Source of the DNA: Streptomyces sp. NRRL S-31
Lineage (GTDB): Bacteria; Actinomycetota; Actinomycetes; Streptomycetales; Streptomycetaceae
DNA length: 20,332 nucleotides
Assembly: GCF_000718775.1 (NCBI RefSeq)
Contig: NZ_JOCB01000129.1
Span: 1-20,332 of the forward strand
Direction: 5' to 3'
The notes below the pieces were generated by a model. That model saw only the letters and a program-made list of their open reading frames with translations, made no database searches and had not been told where the DNA came from. The translations under genes and the position numbers were made by a program. Of this stretch, positions 13,772 to 20,332 are shown piece after piece. The stretch's first letter is position 1, and each line of letters opens with the position of its first letter.

Positions 13772-14815
13772 GTGCCCACCACCGTCCTCGCCGCCGGCGA
13801 CCACTTCGTCCTGCCCCGGCTGCTCGAACAGGAACTGCGCGCGGCGGCGCCCGCGGGTCTCGACCTGGACGTCCGGCAGCACCTGCTGCCGTGGCCCCAC
13901 ACCCCGTTCGGCAAGGTCGCCGAGGTCGACGAGGCGTCCGGCACCGAGGAGGAGATGACCGAGGCGCTGCGCGGCGCGCGGATCTGCGTGACCCAGCTGG
14001 CGCCCCTCACCGAACGCGTGCTGGCCGCCTGCCCGGACCTGGAGCTGTTCTGCGTCAGCCGGGGCGGACCGGTCAACGCCGACCTGGCGGCCGCCACCCG
14101 GCACGGCGTCGCAGTCTGCTACGCCCCCGGCCGCAACGCCGTCGCCACCGCGGAGCACGCCCTGGCCCTCATCCTCGCCGCCGCCCGCGGGATCGGCGAC
14201 GTCCACACCGAGCTGCGGCGGGGCGTGTGGCGCGGCGACTCCTACGACTACACCCGCTGCGGCATCGAGATCGACGGCTCGGTCGTGGGACTGGTCGGCT
14301 TCGGCGCCGTCGGCTCGCGCGTCGCCCCCGTGCTGCGGGCCATGGGGGCCACGGTCCTCGTCCACGACCCCTACGTGGACCCCGAGGCGGTGCGGGGCGT
14401 GGCGGAGCCGGTGTCCCTGGACGAGCTGCTGAGCCGGTCCAGGATCGTCTCCCTGCACGCGCGCGTGACCGACGAGACCCGCGGTCTGCTGGACCGGGCC
14501 CGGATCGAGGCGATGCCGCGGGGCGCGGTCCTGGTCAACTGCGCCCGCGGCGCCCTGGTCGACTACGACGCGGTGTGCGACGCCCTGGACTCGGGCCGGC
14601 TGGCGGCGGCCGGCTTCGACGTGTTCCCCGCGGAACCGGTACCGGCCGGTGCGCGCCTGCTGTCCACCCCGGGTGTCGTCCTCACCCCGCACATCGCCGG
14701 TGCCAGCCGCGAGGTCGCCCACAAGGCCGCCCGGATCGTCGCCGCCGAGGCCGCCCGCTTCCTGCGCGGCGAGCCGTTGGCCCACTGCGCCAACCCCGAG
14801 GTCACCGGCGGCTGA
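13772..14815 (+). CDS. D-2-hydroxyacid dehydrogenase (PGDH-like)
   Basis: This encodes 347 residues, from a GTG start with GGGAGA (13761-13766) upstream. It is a D-isomer-specific 2-hydroxyacid dehydrogenase. The NAD-binding motif is G-F-G-A-V-G (176-181) with D199 in V-H-D-P-Y selecting NAD over NADP. The catalytic triad is R259 (N-C-A-R-G-A-L-V-D), E288 (F-P-A-E-P) and H307 (T-P-H-I-A-G), spaced as in phosphoglycerate dehydrogenase. The segment N-A-V-A-T-A-E-H-A-L (122-131) is also typical. There is no C-terminal ACT domain, so it is not the biosynthetic serine enzyme of the usual kind. It is the last gene of the kinase operon and should oxidise or reduce a sugar-acid-like intermediate. A kinase with a 2-hydroxyacid dehydrogenase and a polyol permease recalls B. 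subtilis YoaC/YoaD/YoaB. N-terminal residues 40-60 form a longer acidic segment than in many relatives. Confidence 0.92.
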   Translation: MPTTVLAAGDHFVLPRLLEQELRAAAPAGLDLDVRQHLLPWPHTPFGKVAEVDEASGTEEEMTEALRGARICVTQLAPLTERVLAACPDLELFCVSRGGPVNADLAAATRHGVAVCYAPGRNAVATAEHALALILAAARGIGDVHTELRRGVWRGDSYDYTRCGIEIDGSVVGLVGFGAVGSRVAPVLRAMGATVLVHDPYVDPEAVRGVAEPVSLDELLSRSRIVSLHARVTDETRGLLDRARIEAMPRGAVLVNCARGALVDYDAVCDALDSGRLAAAGFDVFPAEPVPAGARLLSTPGVVLTPHIAGASREVAHKAARIVAAEAARFLRGEPLAHCANPEVTGG

Positions 14816-14850
14816 GGCACCGCCATGGCCGGCGGGCGCGCGGGACGGCC

Positions 14851-14893
14851 GGACACCCCTGGGCGAGGCCCGGCCGGTGCCGGCGCGGTGTCC
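14851..14893 (+). terminator. Candidate terminator of the kinase operon
   Basis: GGACACC (14851-14857) pairs with GGTGTCC (14887-14893); within it GCCGG (14873-14877) can pair with CCGGC (14880-14884). It lies 36 bases past the dehydrogenase stop in the gap before the convergent TetR gene. Confidence 0.4.
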
Positions 14894-14974
14894 TCGTCCG
14901 GGTGTGCGGGGGCGCCGGGGTCGTGGTGGAGGCCCCGGCGATGGCGCGCGCTCCGGGGGCGTGTGAGTGCGCCG

Positions 14975-15544
14975 TCACTCGGTGGTGGGCTCCGGGGTGC
15001 TCAGTCGGCGGGCGGTCTCGACGACCGCCGCACGGTGCTCGGCCAGCCGCTCCGGTGACCAGTTCCCGCCGCCCTGGCCGGCCCAGAACCACGCCTGGGC
15101 GGCGGCGAGCACCATGGTCAGGAGATCGGCGGGCGCCATCTCCCGGGAGAGCGCGCCACGCCGCTGCGCGTCGGCCGCGTCGGCGGTCCGGTGCCGGGCG
15201 GCCTCCGGCTCGGCGCCGTCGGCGGCGGGGCGTTCCAGGAGCCGCCACAGGCGCAGCCGCATGAGGTCCGGCCGGGCCACCAGGTGGTCGAAGACCGCGC
15301 CGGCGTACCCCGGCAGGTCGTCCGCGTCGAACGGGACCGCCTCCACACCCGCCTCCTCCGCCCGGCGCAGCACCTCGTCGAAGAGCCGCTCCTTGTTGCC
15401 GAAGTAGGCGTAGATCAGCCGCTTGTTCGCGCCGGCCGCCCCGGCGATCCGGTCCACCCGGGCGCCGGCTATGCCGTGGGCGGCGAATTCGGCGAAGGCG
15501 GCCTCGAGCAGCCGGGCCCTGGTCGCGTGGGAATCCCGTGGCAT
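14975..15544 (-). CDS. TetR/AcrR-family transcriptional regulator
   Basis: This encodes 189 residues, the normal size. The N-terminal TetR helix-turn-helix is clear (residues about 8-55), with A-R-V-D-R-I-A-G-A-A-G (28-38) and the family hallmark I-Y-A-Y-F-G-N-K-E-R-L-F (44-55). The C-terminal ligand domain resembles small regulators that keep W-R-L-L-E-R-P (about 100-106) and a late Trp-rich helix (A-W-F-W-A-G). I prefer the ATG at 15544 over a GTG at 15553 because TAGGGT lies exactly seven bases before it, indicating a leaderless mRNA. A 20-bp imperfect inverted repeat covers the expected -35 area, so it probably represses itself. The target may be the divergent PP2C phosphatase gene or something elsewhere; the kinase operon converges on it and is unlikely to be its target. 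Confidence 0.9.
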   Translation of the reverse strand: MPRDSHATRARLLEAAFAEFAAHGIAGARVDRIAGAAGANKRLIYAYFGNKERLFDEVLRRAEEAGVEAVPFDADDLPGYAGAVFDHLVARPDLMRLRLWRLLERPAADGAEPEAARHRTADAADAQRRGALSREMAPADLLTMVLAAAQAWFWAGQGGGNWSPERLAEHRAAVVETARRLSTPEPTTE

Positions 15545-15551
15545 GCGCGCC

Positions 15552-15557
15552 ACCCTA
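15552..15557 (-). promoter_or_regulatory. -10 element for leaderless TetR transcript
   Basis: TAGGGT on the minus strand (15557-15552) ends seven bases before the ATG at 15544. This matches the TANNNT-N7-ATG layout of leaderless actinomycete genes. Confidence 0.55.
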
Positions 15558-15565
15558 GCAAGCGA

Positions 15566-15585
15566 ACATCACATTATTGACATGT
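15566..15585. promoter_or_regulatory. Operator-like inverted repeat at the TetR promoter
   Basis: ACATCACA (15566-15573) and TGACATGT (15578-15585) are inverted half-sites matching at six of eight positions around TTAT. The 20-bp size is typical for TetR dimers. It sits just upstream of the TAGGGT box, over the -35 area, in an AT-rich island that stands out locally. Confidence 0.55.
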
Positions 15586-15792
15586 ACCCGCTCCCAGGGA
15601 AGGTCGTCGGTGACACCGCGGGCGGACGGCGACGACGGCGCCCTCCCGGCCCGCCGCGCCGTGGCCGTCCCGGCTTCCGTGCCACATCGTGGAAAGGGCT
15701 GTTGATCCGCCGATCCGCGGGAACCCCGTCCCCAGGCCCGCGGGGCGAGGCGCGCGCACCGGCCGGGCCGTCCGAGGGAAGGAGGGCGCGCT

Positions 15793-17874
15793 ATGAGACG
15801 AGAGCGGCAGCGCCCGGACCAGACGGATCACCTGGCGGGCGCCGCGGTGGACCCGAGCGGGCTGATGGACCTGCTGGGCGTCGCCGCGGTGCTGCTGGAG
15901 GCCGACGGCCGGATCGACATGTGGAGCCCGCAGGCCGAGGAACTGTTCGGCTACACCCACGGCGAGGCGGTGGGCCGGTTCGCGGCGTCGCTGCTCCTCC
16001 ACCCGGAACACCGGGACGCCGCGGTCACCCTGTTCGCCGAGGTGATGGAGACCGGCCGCGGCTGGGCCGGGGCGTTCCCCGTCCGGCACAAGGACGGCAC
16101 CACCCGCATGATCGAGTTCCGCAACATGCGGCTGACGGACCACCTCGGTGACCACTACGCCCTGGGGCTGGCCACCGACCGGATCGCCCTGAGCCAGATG
16201 GAACGCAAACTGGCCCTCTCCAACCGGCTGGTCACCCAGGCGCCCATCGGGCTCGCCGTCCTCGACACCGACCTGCGGTACCTGGCCGTCAACCCGGCCC
16301 TGGCCGGCATGCACGGCCGCGCCGAGGCCGACCACATCGGCCGGCCCTTCCGCGAGATCCTGGCCGGCGCGGCCTTCCGGGACGCGGAGGCCGTGATGCG
16401 GCGGGTCCTGGACACGGGCGTCCCCGTGGTGGAGCAGCAGGTGGTGGGCCGCACCGAGGCCGACCCGGAGAACGAGCACGCCTGGGCGGTGTCGATCTAC
16501 CGGCTGGAGGACCACCAGGGGCGCGTGCTGGGCATCGTCACCGTGGTGGTGGACGTCACCGACCGCTACCGGGCGGCCGAGCGGGCCGACCGGGCCCAGC
16601 GGCGGCTGCGGCTGATCGCCGACGGCTCGGCCAGGATCGGCACCACCCTGGAGGTGGAGCGCACCGCCCGGGAACTGGCCGACGTCCTGGTGCCCGACCT
16701 GGCCGACATGGTCGCGGTGGACCTGCTCGACTCGCTCCTGAGGACGGGCCGCGCGGACCCCGGCGACGGCCCGGCGCTGCTGCGCGCCGTGGCGACGAAG
16801 ACCGCGTACGCCACGGACGCCGACCGGGCGATCGTGCCGCCGGGCAGCCTCACCACCTACCACGCCGACCATCCGGCGTCGTACTGCCTCCGCACCCGCC
16901 GCCCGCTGCTCATCACCCACCTCGACGGCGGCGACCTCACCCGCGTCGCCACCGATCCCGAGGCGGCCCGCCAGCTCGCCCGGGCCGGCGTCCACACCGA
17001 CATGGCCGTCCCCCTCATCGCCCGCGACAAGGTCCTCGGCGTCATGGGCCTGGCCCGGGCCCGCAACCCCGTGCCGTTCGACGAGGACGACCTCACCCTC
17101 GCCTGCGAGCTGGCCTCGTCCGCCGCGCTCAGCATCGACAACGCCGTCCTGCACCAGCACATCCGCAGCGCCGCCGAGACCCTCCAGCGCAGCCTCCTCC
17201 CGCAACCGCCGCCCCGCCGCCCCGGCCTGGAGGTGGCCGTCCGCTACCGGCCCGCCCAGGCCCGCAGCCAGGTCGGCGGGGACTGGTACGACGTGATCCC
17301 GCTCGACGACGACCGCACGGCCCTCACCGTGGGCGACGTCATGGGCAGCGGCATCCCGGCCGCCGCCACCATGGGCCGTCTGCGCACCGCGACCTCCACC
17401 CTGGCCGACCTCGACCTGGACCCCGCCCGGATCCTCACCCACCTGGACCGGATCACCCACACCCTGGACCCGTACATCGCCACCTGCGTGTACGCGGTCT
17501 ACGACCCGCGCCGCGCCCTGCTGCACGTGGCGTCCGCCGGTCATCTGCCCCCGGTCCTGGTGCGGGCCGGCGGACCGCCGGAACTGCTCCACCTGCCCAC
17601 CGGCACCCCGCTCGGCGTAGGCGGCGTCCCCTTCGAGACCTCCGCCTTCGCGGTGGAGCCGGGGGACCGGCTCGTGCTCTACACCGACGGACTGGTCGAG
17701 ACCCGCAACGACCCGATCGACGAACGCCTGGAAGCGCTGCTGCGGCTGCTGTCCCCGGCGGACCGGTCCACCGAGGAGACCTGCGACCGGCTCCTGGAGC
17801 ACCTGCGCCACCCGGCCGGCCACGACGACGTCGCCCTCCTCATCGCCCGCGCCCGGCCGCTCGACACCGGCTGA
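15793..17874 (+). CDS. PAS-PAS-GAF-PP2C (SpoIIE-type) protein phosphatase
   Basis: This encodes 693 residues, from an ATG with GGAAGGAGGG (15777-15786) upstream. Domains in order are PAS 1 (about 25-135; V-L-L-E-A-D-G-R-I and W-S-P-Q-A-E-E-L-F-G-Y), PAS 2 (about 145-260; ends V-V-V-D-V-T-D-R), GAF (about 285-455) and a SpoIIE-type PP2C phosphatase (about 480-688). The phosphatase metal residues are present: G495-G-D497-W-Y-D, G-D515-V-M-G-S-G, Y-T-D632-G and D678-D679. A coiled-coil-like linker lies at about 262-283. Such Streptomyces proteins dephosphorylate anti-anti-sigma factors in response to signals sensed by PAS/GAF. No membrane segment and no C-terminal histidine-kinase-like (anti-sigma) domain is present, and no STAS or RsbW gene lies nearby, so its partner is elsewhere. 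The protein should be cytoplasmic. Confidence 0.93.
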   Translation: MRRERQRPDQTDHLAGAAVDPSGLMDLLGVAAVLLEADGRIDMWSPQAEELFGYTHGEAVGRFAASLLLHPEHRDAAVTLFAEVMETGRGWAGAFPVRHKDGTTRMIEFRNMRLTDHLGDHYALGLATDRIALSQMERKLALSNRLVTQAPIGLAVLDTDLRYLAVNPALAGMHGRAEADHIGRPFREILAGAAFRDAEAVMRRVLDTGVPVVEQQVVGRTEADPENEHAWAVSIYRLEDHQGRVLGIVTVVVDVTDRYRAAERADRAQRRLRLIADGSARIGTTLEVERTARELADVLVPDLADMVAVDLLDSLLRTGRADPGDGPALLRAVATKTAYATDADRAIVPPGSLTTYHADHPASYCLRTRRPLLITHLDGGDLTRVATDPEAARQLARAGVHTDMAVPLIARDKVLGVMGLARARNPVPFDEDDLTLACELASSAALSIDNAVLHQHIRSAAETLQRSLLPQPPPRRPGLEVAVRYRPAQARSQVGGDWYDVIPLDDDRTALTVGDVMGSGIPAAATMGRLRTATSTLADLDLDPARILTHLDRITHTLDPYIATCVYAVYDPRRALLHVASAGHLPPVLVRAGGPPELLHLPTGTPLGVGGVPFETSAFAVEPGDRLVLYTDGLVETRNDPIDERLEALLRLLSPADRSTEETCDRLLEHLRHPAGHDDVALLIARARPLDTG

Positions 17875-17908
17875 GGCGGCCCGGCGGCCCGTGCCGGACG
17901 GGGGGCGG

Positions 17909-18526
17909 TCAGAGAGCGGCGAGCAGCCCGTCGAGCGGGGCGGGCACGCGGTCGGCGTCCAGGGCTTCGACGAGCACCCGGCCGTAGCGGATCTTGCGGC
18001 CCTTGCGGGTGCCGAGGAAGCGCCGCAGCCGCTGCCGCGCGGTGCGGTCCCGCTGCGCGGGCTGCCGCAGGAAGGTGTCGAGGGCCCGCCGGTCGCCCTC
18101 CGCCCGCACCAGTTCCGCCACCCGGGCGACGCCCAGCGCGCGGATCAGTTCGTCCTCCAGGTCCGCCGCGCAGACGAACAAGCCGTGCCGGACCGGGCCG
18201 GCCCCGTCCAGGGCGCGGGCGTAGTAGGGGCGCTCCGCCTCGTCGCACAGGCCCGTCAGGCGCAGGTCCAGACCGGCCGGCCCGAGGACGCGGACGAAGC
18301 GGCCGACGCTCATCGCGCCGCCCATCGGCAGCACGCAGACTCCCTCGGCCGCCAGGTCCCGGCCGCGGCGGGCGGCCAGCGCGTCGACCGCCGCCGCGTC
18401 GCTCGGCCCCTCGACGAGGGCGGCCGTCCGGACGTCCAGCGCGTCCGCCAGCTCGCGCGCCGGGGTGCCGGGGCCACCGGCCGCCCATGCCGTGACCGCC
18501 GCCCGGAACGCCCCCATGTCCGCCAT
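17909..18526 (-). CDS. Small TOPRIM-domain protein (OLD-nuclease-like TOPRIM)
   Basis: This encodes 205 residues. I chose the ATG at 18526, with GGAGA eight bases upstream; the frame before it is Arg-rich noise. A TOPRIM domain of the OLD type starts early: L-V-E-G-P-S-D (37-43, catalytic E39), G-R-D-L-A-A-E-G-V (55-63), P-M-G-G-A (67-71), G-L-C-D-E-A-E (92-98, the DxD-like metal site) and A-D-L-E-D-E-L (121-127). The C-terminal part is Arg/Lys-rich (R-R-F-L-G-T-R-K-G-R-K, about 168-178), suited to nucleic acid binding. There is no ATPase domain, so this is a stand-alone TOPRIM unit rather than a full OLD nuclease. Proteins of this kind are common but unassigned in Streptomyces. It converges with the phosphatase gene at a 34-base gap. 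Confidence 0.85.
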   Translation of the reverse strand: MADMGAFRAAVTAWAAGGPGTPARELADALDVRTAALVEGPSDAAAVDALAARRGRDLAAEGVCVLPMGGAMSVGRFVRVLGPAGLDLRLTGLCDEAERPYYARALDGAGPVRHGLFVCAADLEDELIRALGVARVAELVRAEGDRRALDTFLRQPAQRDRTARQRLRRFLGTRKGRKIRYGRVLVEALDADRVPAPLDGLLAAL

Positions 18527-18632
18527 GGGACGAGTCTCCGCCCTCCCCGCCCGCCCTCGCCACGGAATTACCGCCCGCCGCGGCGCGCGGGCACCGGGCC
18601 GCTTCCCGGACCTCCCGGCGCCCTCCACTCTG

Positions 18633-18648
18633 GGTAGACCTGCCTACC
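18633..18648. promoter_or_regulatory. Operator-like inverted repeat upstream of TOPRIM gene
   Basis: GGTAG (18633-18637 region) and CTACC (18644-18648) are inverted arms within a TAGACCTGCCTA-like core, about 107 bases upstream of the TOPRIM start. It resembles TetR-family operators and is a local AT-rich exception. No dedicated regulator gene lies beside it. Confidence 0.35.
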
Positions 18649-18713
18649 GAATCGGAAGCCCGCCGTCGGCTGGACGGGTCATCGCCCGCCTCGCCGTCCT
18701 CACCACCCCGGCA

Positions 18714-18738
18714 CCCGCCGCGCGGTGTCGGCGGCGGG
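18714..18738 (-). terminator. Hairpin after the P450 gene
   Basis: CCCGCCG (18714-18720) and CGGCGGG (18732-18738) form a perfect 7-bp stem with an 11-base loop, 23 bases beyond the P450 stop codon on the minus strand. Confidence 0.4.
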
Positions 18739-18761
18739 CGGCCGGGCCTCCCGGGCCCCGC

Positions 18762-20006
18762 TCAGACGGCCGGATCGAGGACGACGGGCAGCTCGGCCAG
18801 ACCACGGAAGGCGGGGAACGGCACCTCCAGCCAGCGTGGCGCGGCGCCGGGGTCGGCCAGGGCCGCCCGGGGGAACCGGTCGAACAGCAGCGTCAGCGCC
18901 GCTTGCGTCTCCAGCCGGGCCAGCGGGGCGCCCAGGCAGTAGTGGCTGCCGTGCCCGAAGCCCAGGTGGGCGTCCTGCGCGTTGCCCGGCCGGGTCACGT
19001 CCAGCTCGTCCGGGGCGTCGAACTTCCGCGGGTCGCGGTTGGCCGAGCTGAGCGCGATCTGGACCAGGGCGCCCTTCGGGATGAGGGTCCCGCCGTACTC
19101 CACGTCCTCGGTCGCGTAGCGGAACGTGGCGCTCTCGACCGAGCCGTCGTAGCGCACCAGTTCCTCGACGGCCGCCCGGATCAGCTCCGGGTCCTCCCGC
19201 ACGGCGCGAGCCTGCGCGGGGTGGGAGAGCAGGTGGTGCACGGCGTTGCCGATGAGGTACGCGGTCGTCTTGTGCCCCGCGAACATCAACAGGAAGGCGG
19301 TGGAGACGAGTTCGCTCTCGGTGAGTCCGCCGTCCGCGCCGTCCCGGACCGCGATGAGCGCGCTGAGCAGGTCGTCACCGGGATGTTCCCGCTTGGCGTC
19401 GATCAGCTCGGTGAAGTACGCGTGCAGGTCCTCCTCCGCCTTCTGCTGGGCCCGCTTGAACTCCTCGCCGAAGCCGGTCCGCGCCACCGTGGTGGACAGC
19501 TGCTGCATCCGCGCCCGGTCCCGCGGCGGCACGCCGAGCAGGTCGCAGATCACGATGACGGGCAGCGGGAACGCGAACGCCGGCAGCAGGTCGAACGGCT
19601 CCCGGGCCGGGCACCGGGCGAGCAGGTCCAGGACGACCTCCTCGATCCGCGGCCTGAGCGCCTGCACGCGCCGCGGGGTGAACGCGGAGTTGACCAGCCG
19701 GCGCAGCCGGGTGTGCTTGGGGGCGTCGGAGTTGAGCATGTTGTCGTCCAGCGCGACGGACGAGTCACCGAAGATGCTCCGGTAGGCGTCCATGGCGCCG
19801 TACATGTCCTTGCTCAGCCGCGGGTCCGAGAGGGCCGCACGCGCGTCCTCGTACCGGGTGATCAGGTACGTCTCGTTGCCGTGCGGCGGTCGCATGGGGC
19901 AGACGGGCGCCGCCGCGCGCAGCCGGGCGTAGACCGCGTGCGGGTCGCGCCGGAACTCGGGGGTGCACCGCTCGGCCGCGGTGACGGCCTCCTGCGTGGT
20001 GGTCAC
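18762..20006 (-). CDS. Cytochrome P450 (CYP107-like class I bacterial P450)
   Basis: This encodes 414 residues, the usual size for soluble actinomycete P450s. The GTG start overlaps the upstream amidohydrolase stop by GTGA. Visible landmarks are the H-T-R-L-R-R helix-C segment (98-103), the I-helix A-G-H-K-T-T (243-248), the K-helix E282-x-x-R285, and the haem loop F-G-H-G-S-H-Y-C-L-G (350-359) with C357 as thiolate ligand. It has no membrane anchor and should use ferredoxin partners; none is encoded here. The I-helix residue before the conserved Thr pair is Lys246 where most P450s have Glu or Asp, so proton delivery to oxygen may differ. The likely role is hydroxylating a secondary metabolite or xenobiotic; the coupled amidohydrolase suggests a shared pathway. 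The CYP107 assignment is by overall feel only. Confidence 0.93.
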   Translation of the reverse strand: MTTTQEAVTAAERCTPEFRRDPHAVYARLRAAAPVCPMRPPHGNETYLITRYEDARAALSDPRLSKDMYGAMDAYRSIFGDSSVALDDNMLNSDAPKHTRLRRLVNSAFTPRRVQALRPRIEEVVLDLLARCPAREPFDLLPAFAFPLPVIVICDLLGVPPRDRARMQQLSTTVARTGFGEEFKRAQQKAEEDLHAYFTELIDAKREHPGDDLLSALIAVRDGADGGLTESELVSTAFLLMFAGHKTTAYLIGNAVHHLLSHPAQARAVREDPELIRAAVEELVRYDGSVESATFRYATEDVEYGGTLIPKGALVQIALSSANRDPRKFDAPDELDVTRPGNAQDAHLGFGHGSHYCLGAPLARLETQAALTLLFDRFPRAALADPGAAPRWLEVPFPAFRGLAELPVVLDPAV

Positions 20007-20332
20007 GGACGGCTCCTGAGGTCGAAGAGGGCCTGGGCGTTGCCGGCGAGGACGAGCTGCTGGGACGCCTTGTCGAGCGGCAGCTTCTCTATCATGTGGA
20101 TGAAGTCCTCCAGCGGTGCGGCGATCGGCGGTGAGTCGGTGCCGAACAGCATCCGTTCGGGCCCCAGCACCTCCGCGTTCAGACTCAGGTGCGCCGCGCT
20201 GAAGGGACTCGTGTCGACGTACATCCGCCGCAGCGCCGCGCCCGGATCGGCGGCGACCGGGCCGGTGGTGGCGGGGCCGGTGGCGGCGGGACGGGGCGCG
20301 GCCGGCCCGCTGCCGCCCGGACGGGCCGAGGG
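20003..20332 (-). CDS. Amidohydrolase-like protein, 3' part only
   Basis: The frame stays open to the right edge, so only the last 109 residues are present. The C-terminal section reads like an amidohydrolase-2 / ACMSD-type metal-dependent hydrolase or decarboxylase: M-Y-V-D-T-S-P, then L-G-P-E-R-M-L-F-G-T-D-S-P-P with the metal-binding or catalytic Asp, and near the end G-N-A-Q-A-L-F-D-L. The first 30 visible residues are a Pro/Ala/Gly-rich, low-complexity stretch, unusual inside a TIM barrel. It may be an inserted loop or linker. The gene is translationally coupled to the P450 gene. Confidence 0.7.
   Translation of the reverse strand, partial: PSARPGGSGPAAPRPAATGPATTGPVAADPGAALRRMYVDTSPFSAAHLSLNAEVLGPERMLFGTDSPPIAAPLEDFIHMIEKLPLDKASQQLVLAGNAQALFDLRSRP

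Noticed and set aside
15574..17823. A 749-codon minus-strand open frame opposite the PP2C phosphatase
   Set aside because: It lacks any recognisable domain and mirrors a gene with PAS, GAF and PP2C motifs.

Overview
The base composition (very GC-rich, nearly every third codon position G or C), GTG starts, GTGA stop/start overlaps and TANNNT-N7-ATG leaderless starts point to an actinomycete, most likely Streptomyces or a close relative. The mix of accessory metabolism, regulators and a P450 suggests chromosomal accessory or arm-like DNA. I see no rRNA, tRNA, CRISPR array, transposase or integrase.

Left part (1-3823, + strand): 494 bases without a supported gene, then three + strand genes. The first is a 405-residue protein with a GxSxG alpha/beta-hydrolase-like elbow. 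The second is an M15-type zinc peptidase with a large internal insertion and a C-terminal peptidoglycan-binding domain. The third is a 218-residue protein I do not recognise. Hairpins follow the first two genes, and a block of tandem repeats lies before the third.

Central part (4026-14815): a divergent sugar or polyol locus. Leftward run a DeoR-family regulator, a polyol-permease-like MFS transporter, a beta-phosphoglucomutase-like HAD protein and a GH65 glycoside phosphorylase. Rightward run two overlapping FGGY kinases of different subfamilies (LyxK/EryA-like and D-ribulokinase/SePSK-like), a histidine phosphatase and a D-2-hydroxyacid dehydrogenase. The simplest reading is import of a polyol, ketose or glucosylated polyol, phosphorolysis of any glucoside by GH65, and phosphorylation and oxidation of the remaining part, under DeoR control. 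The combination of polyol permease, FGGY kinase and 2-hydroxyacid dehydrogenase recalls the uncharacterised Bacillus subtilis yoaDCB group (from memory). This is the best candidate in the window for an undescribed pathway. Similar TTTCYC-type motifs lie near three of its promoters.

Right part (14975-20332): a probably leaderless TetR regulator with a 20-bp operator-like inverted repeat at its promoter; a PAS-PAS-GAF-PP2C phosphatase; a small stand-alone TOPRIM protein; and a cytochrome P450 translationally coupled to the 3' end of an amidohydrolase that runs off the window.
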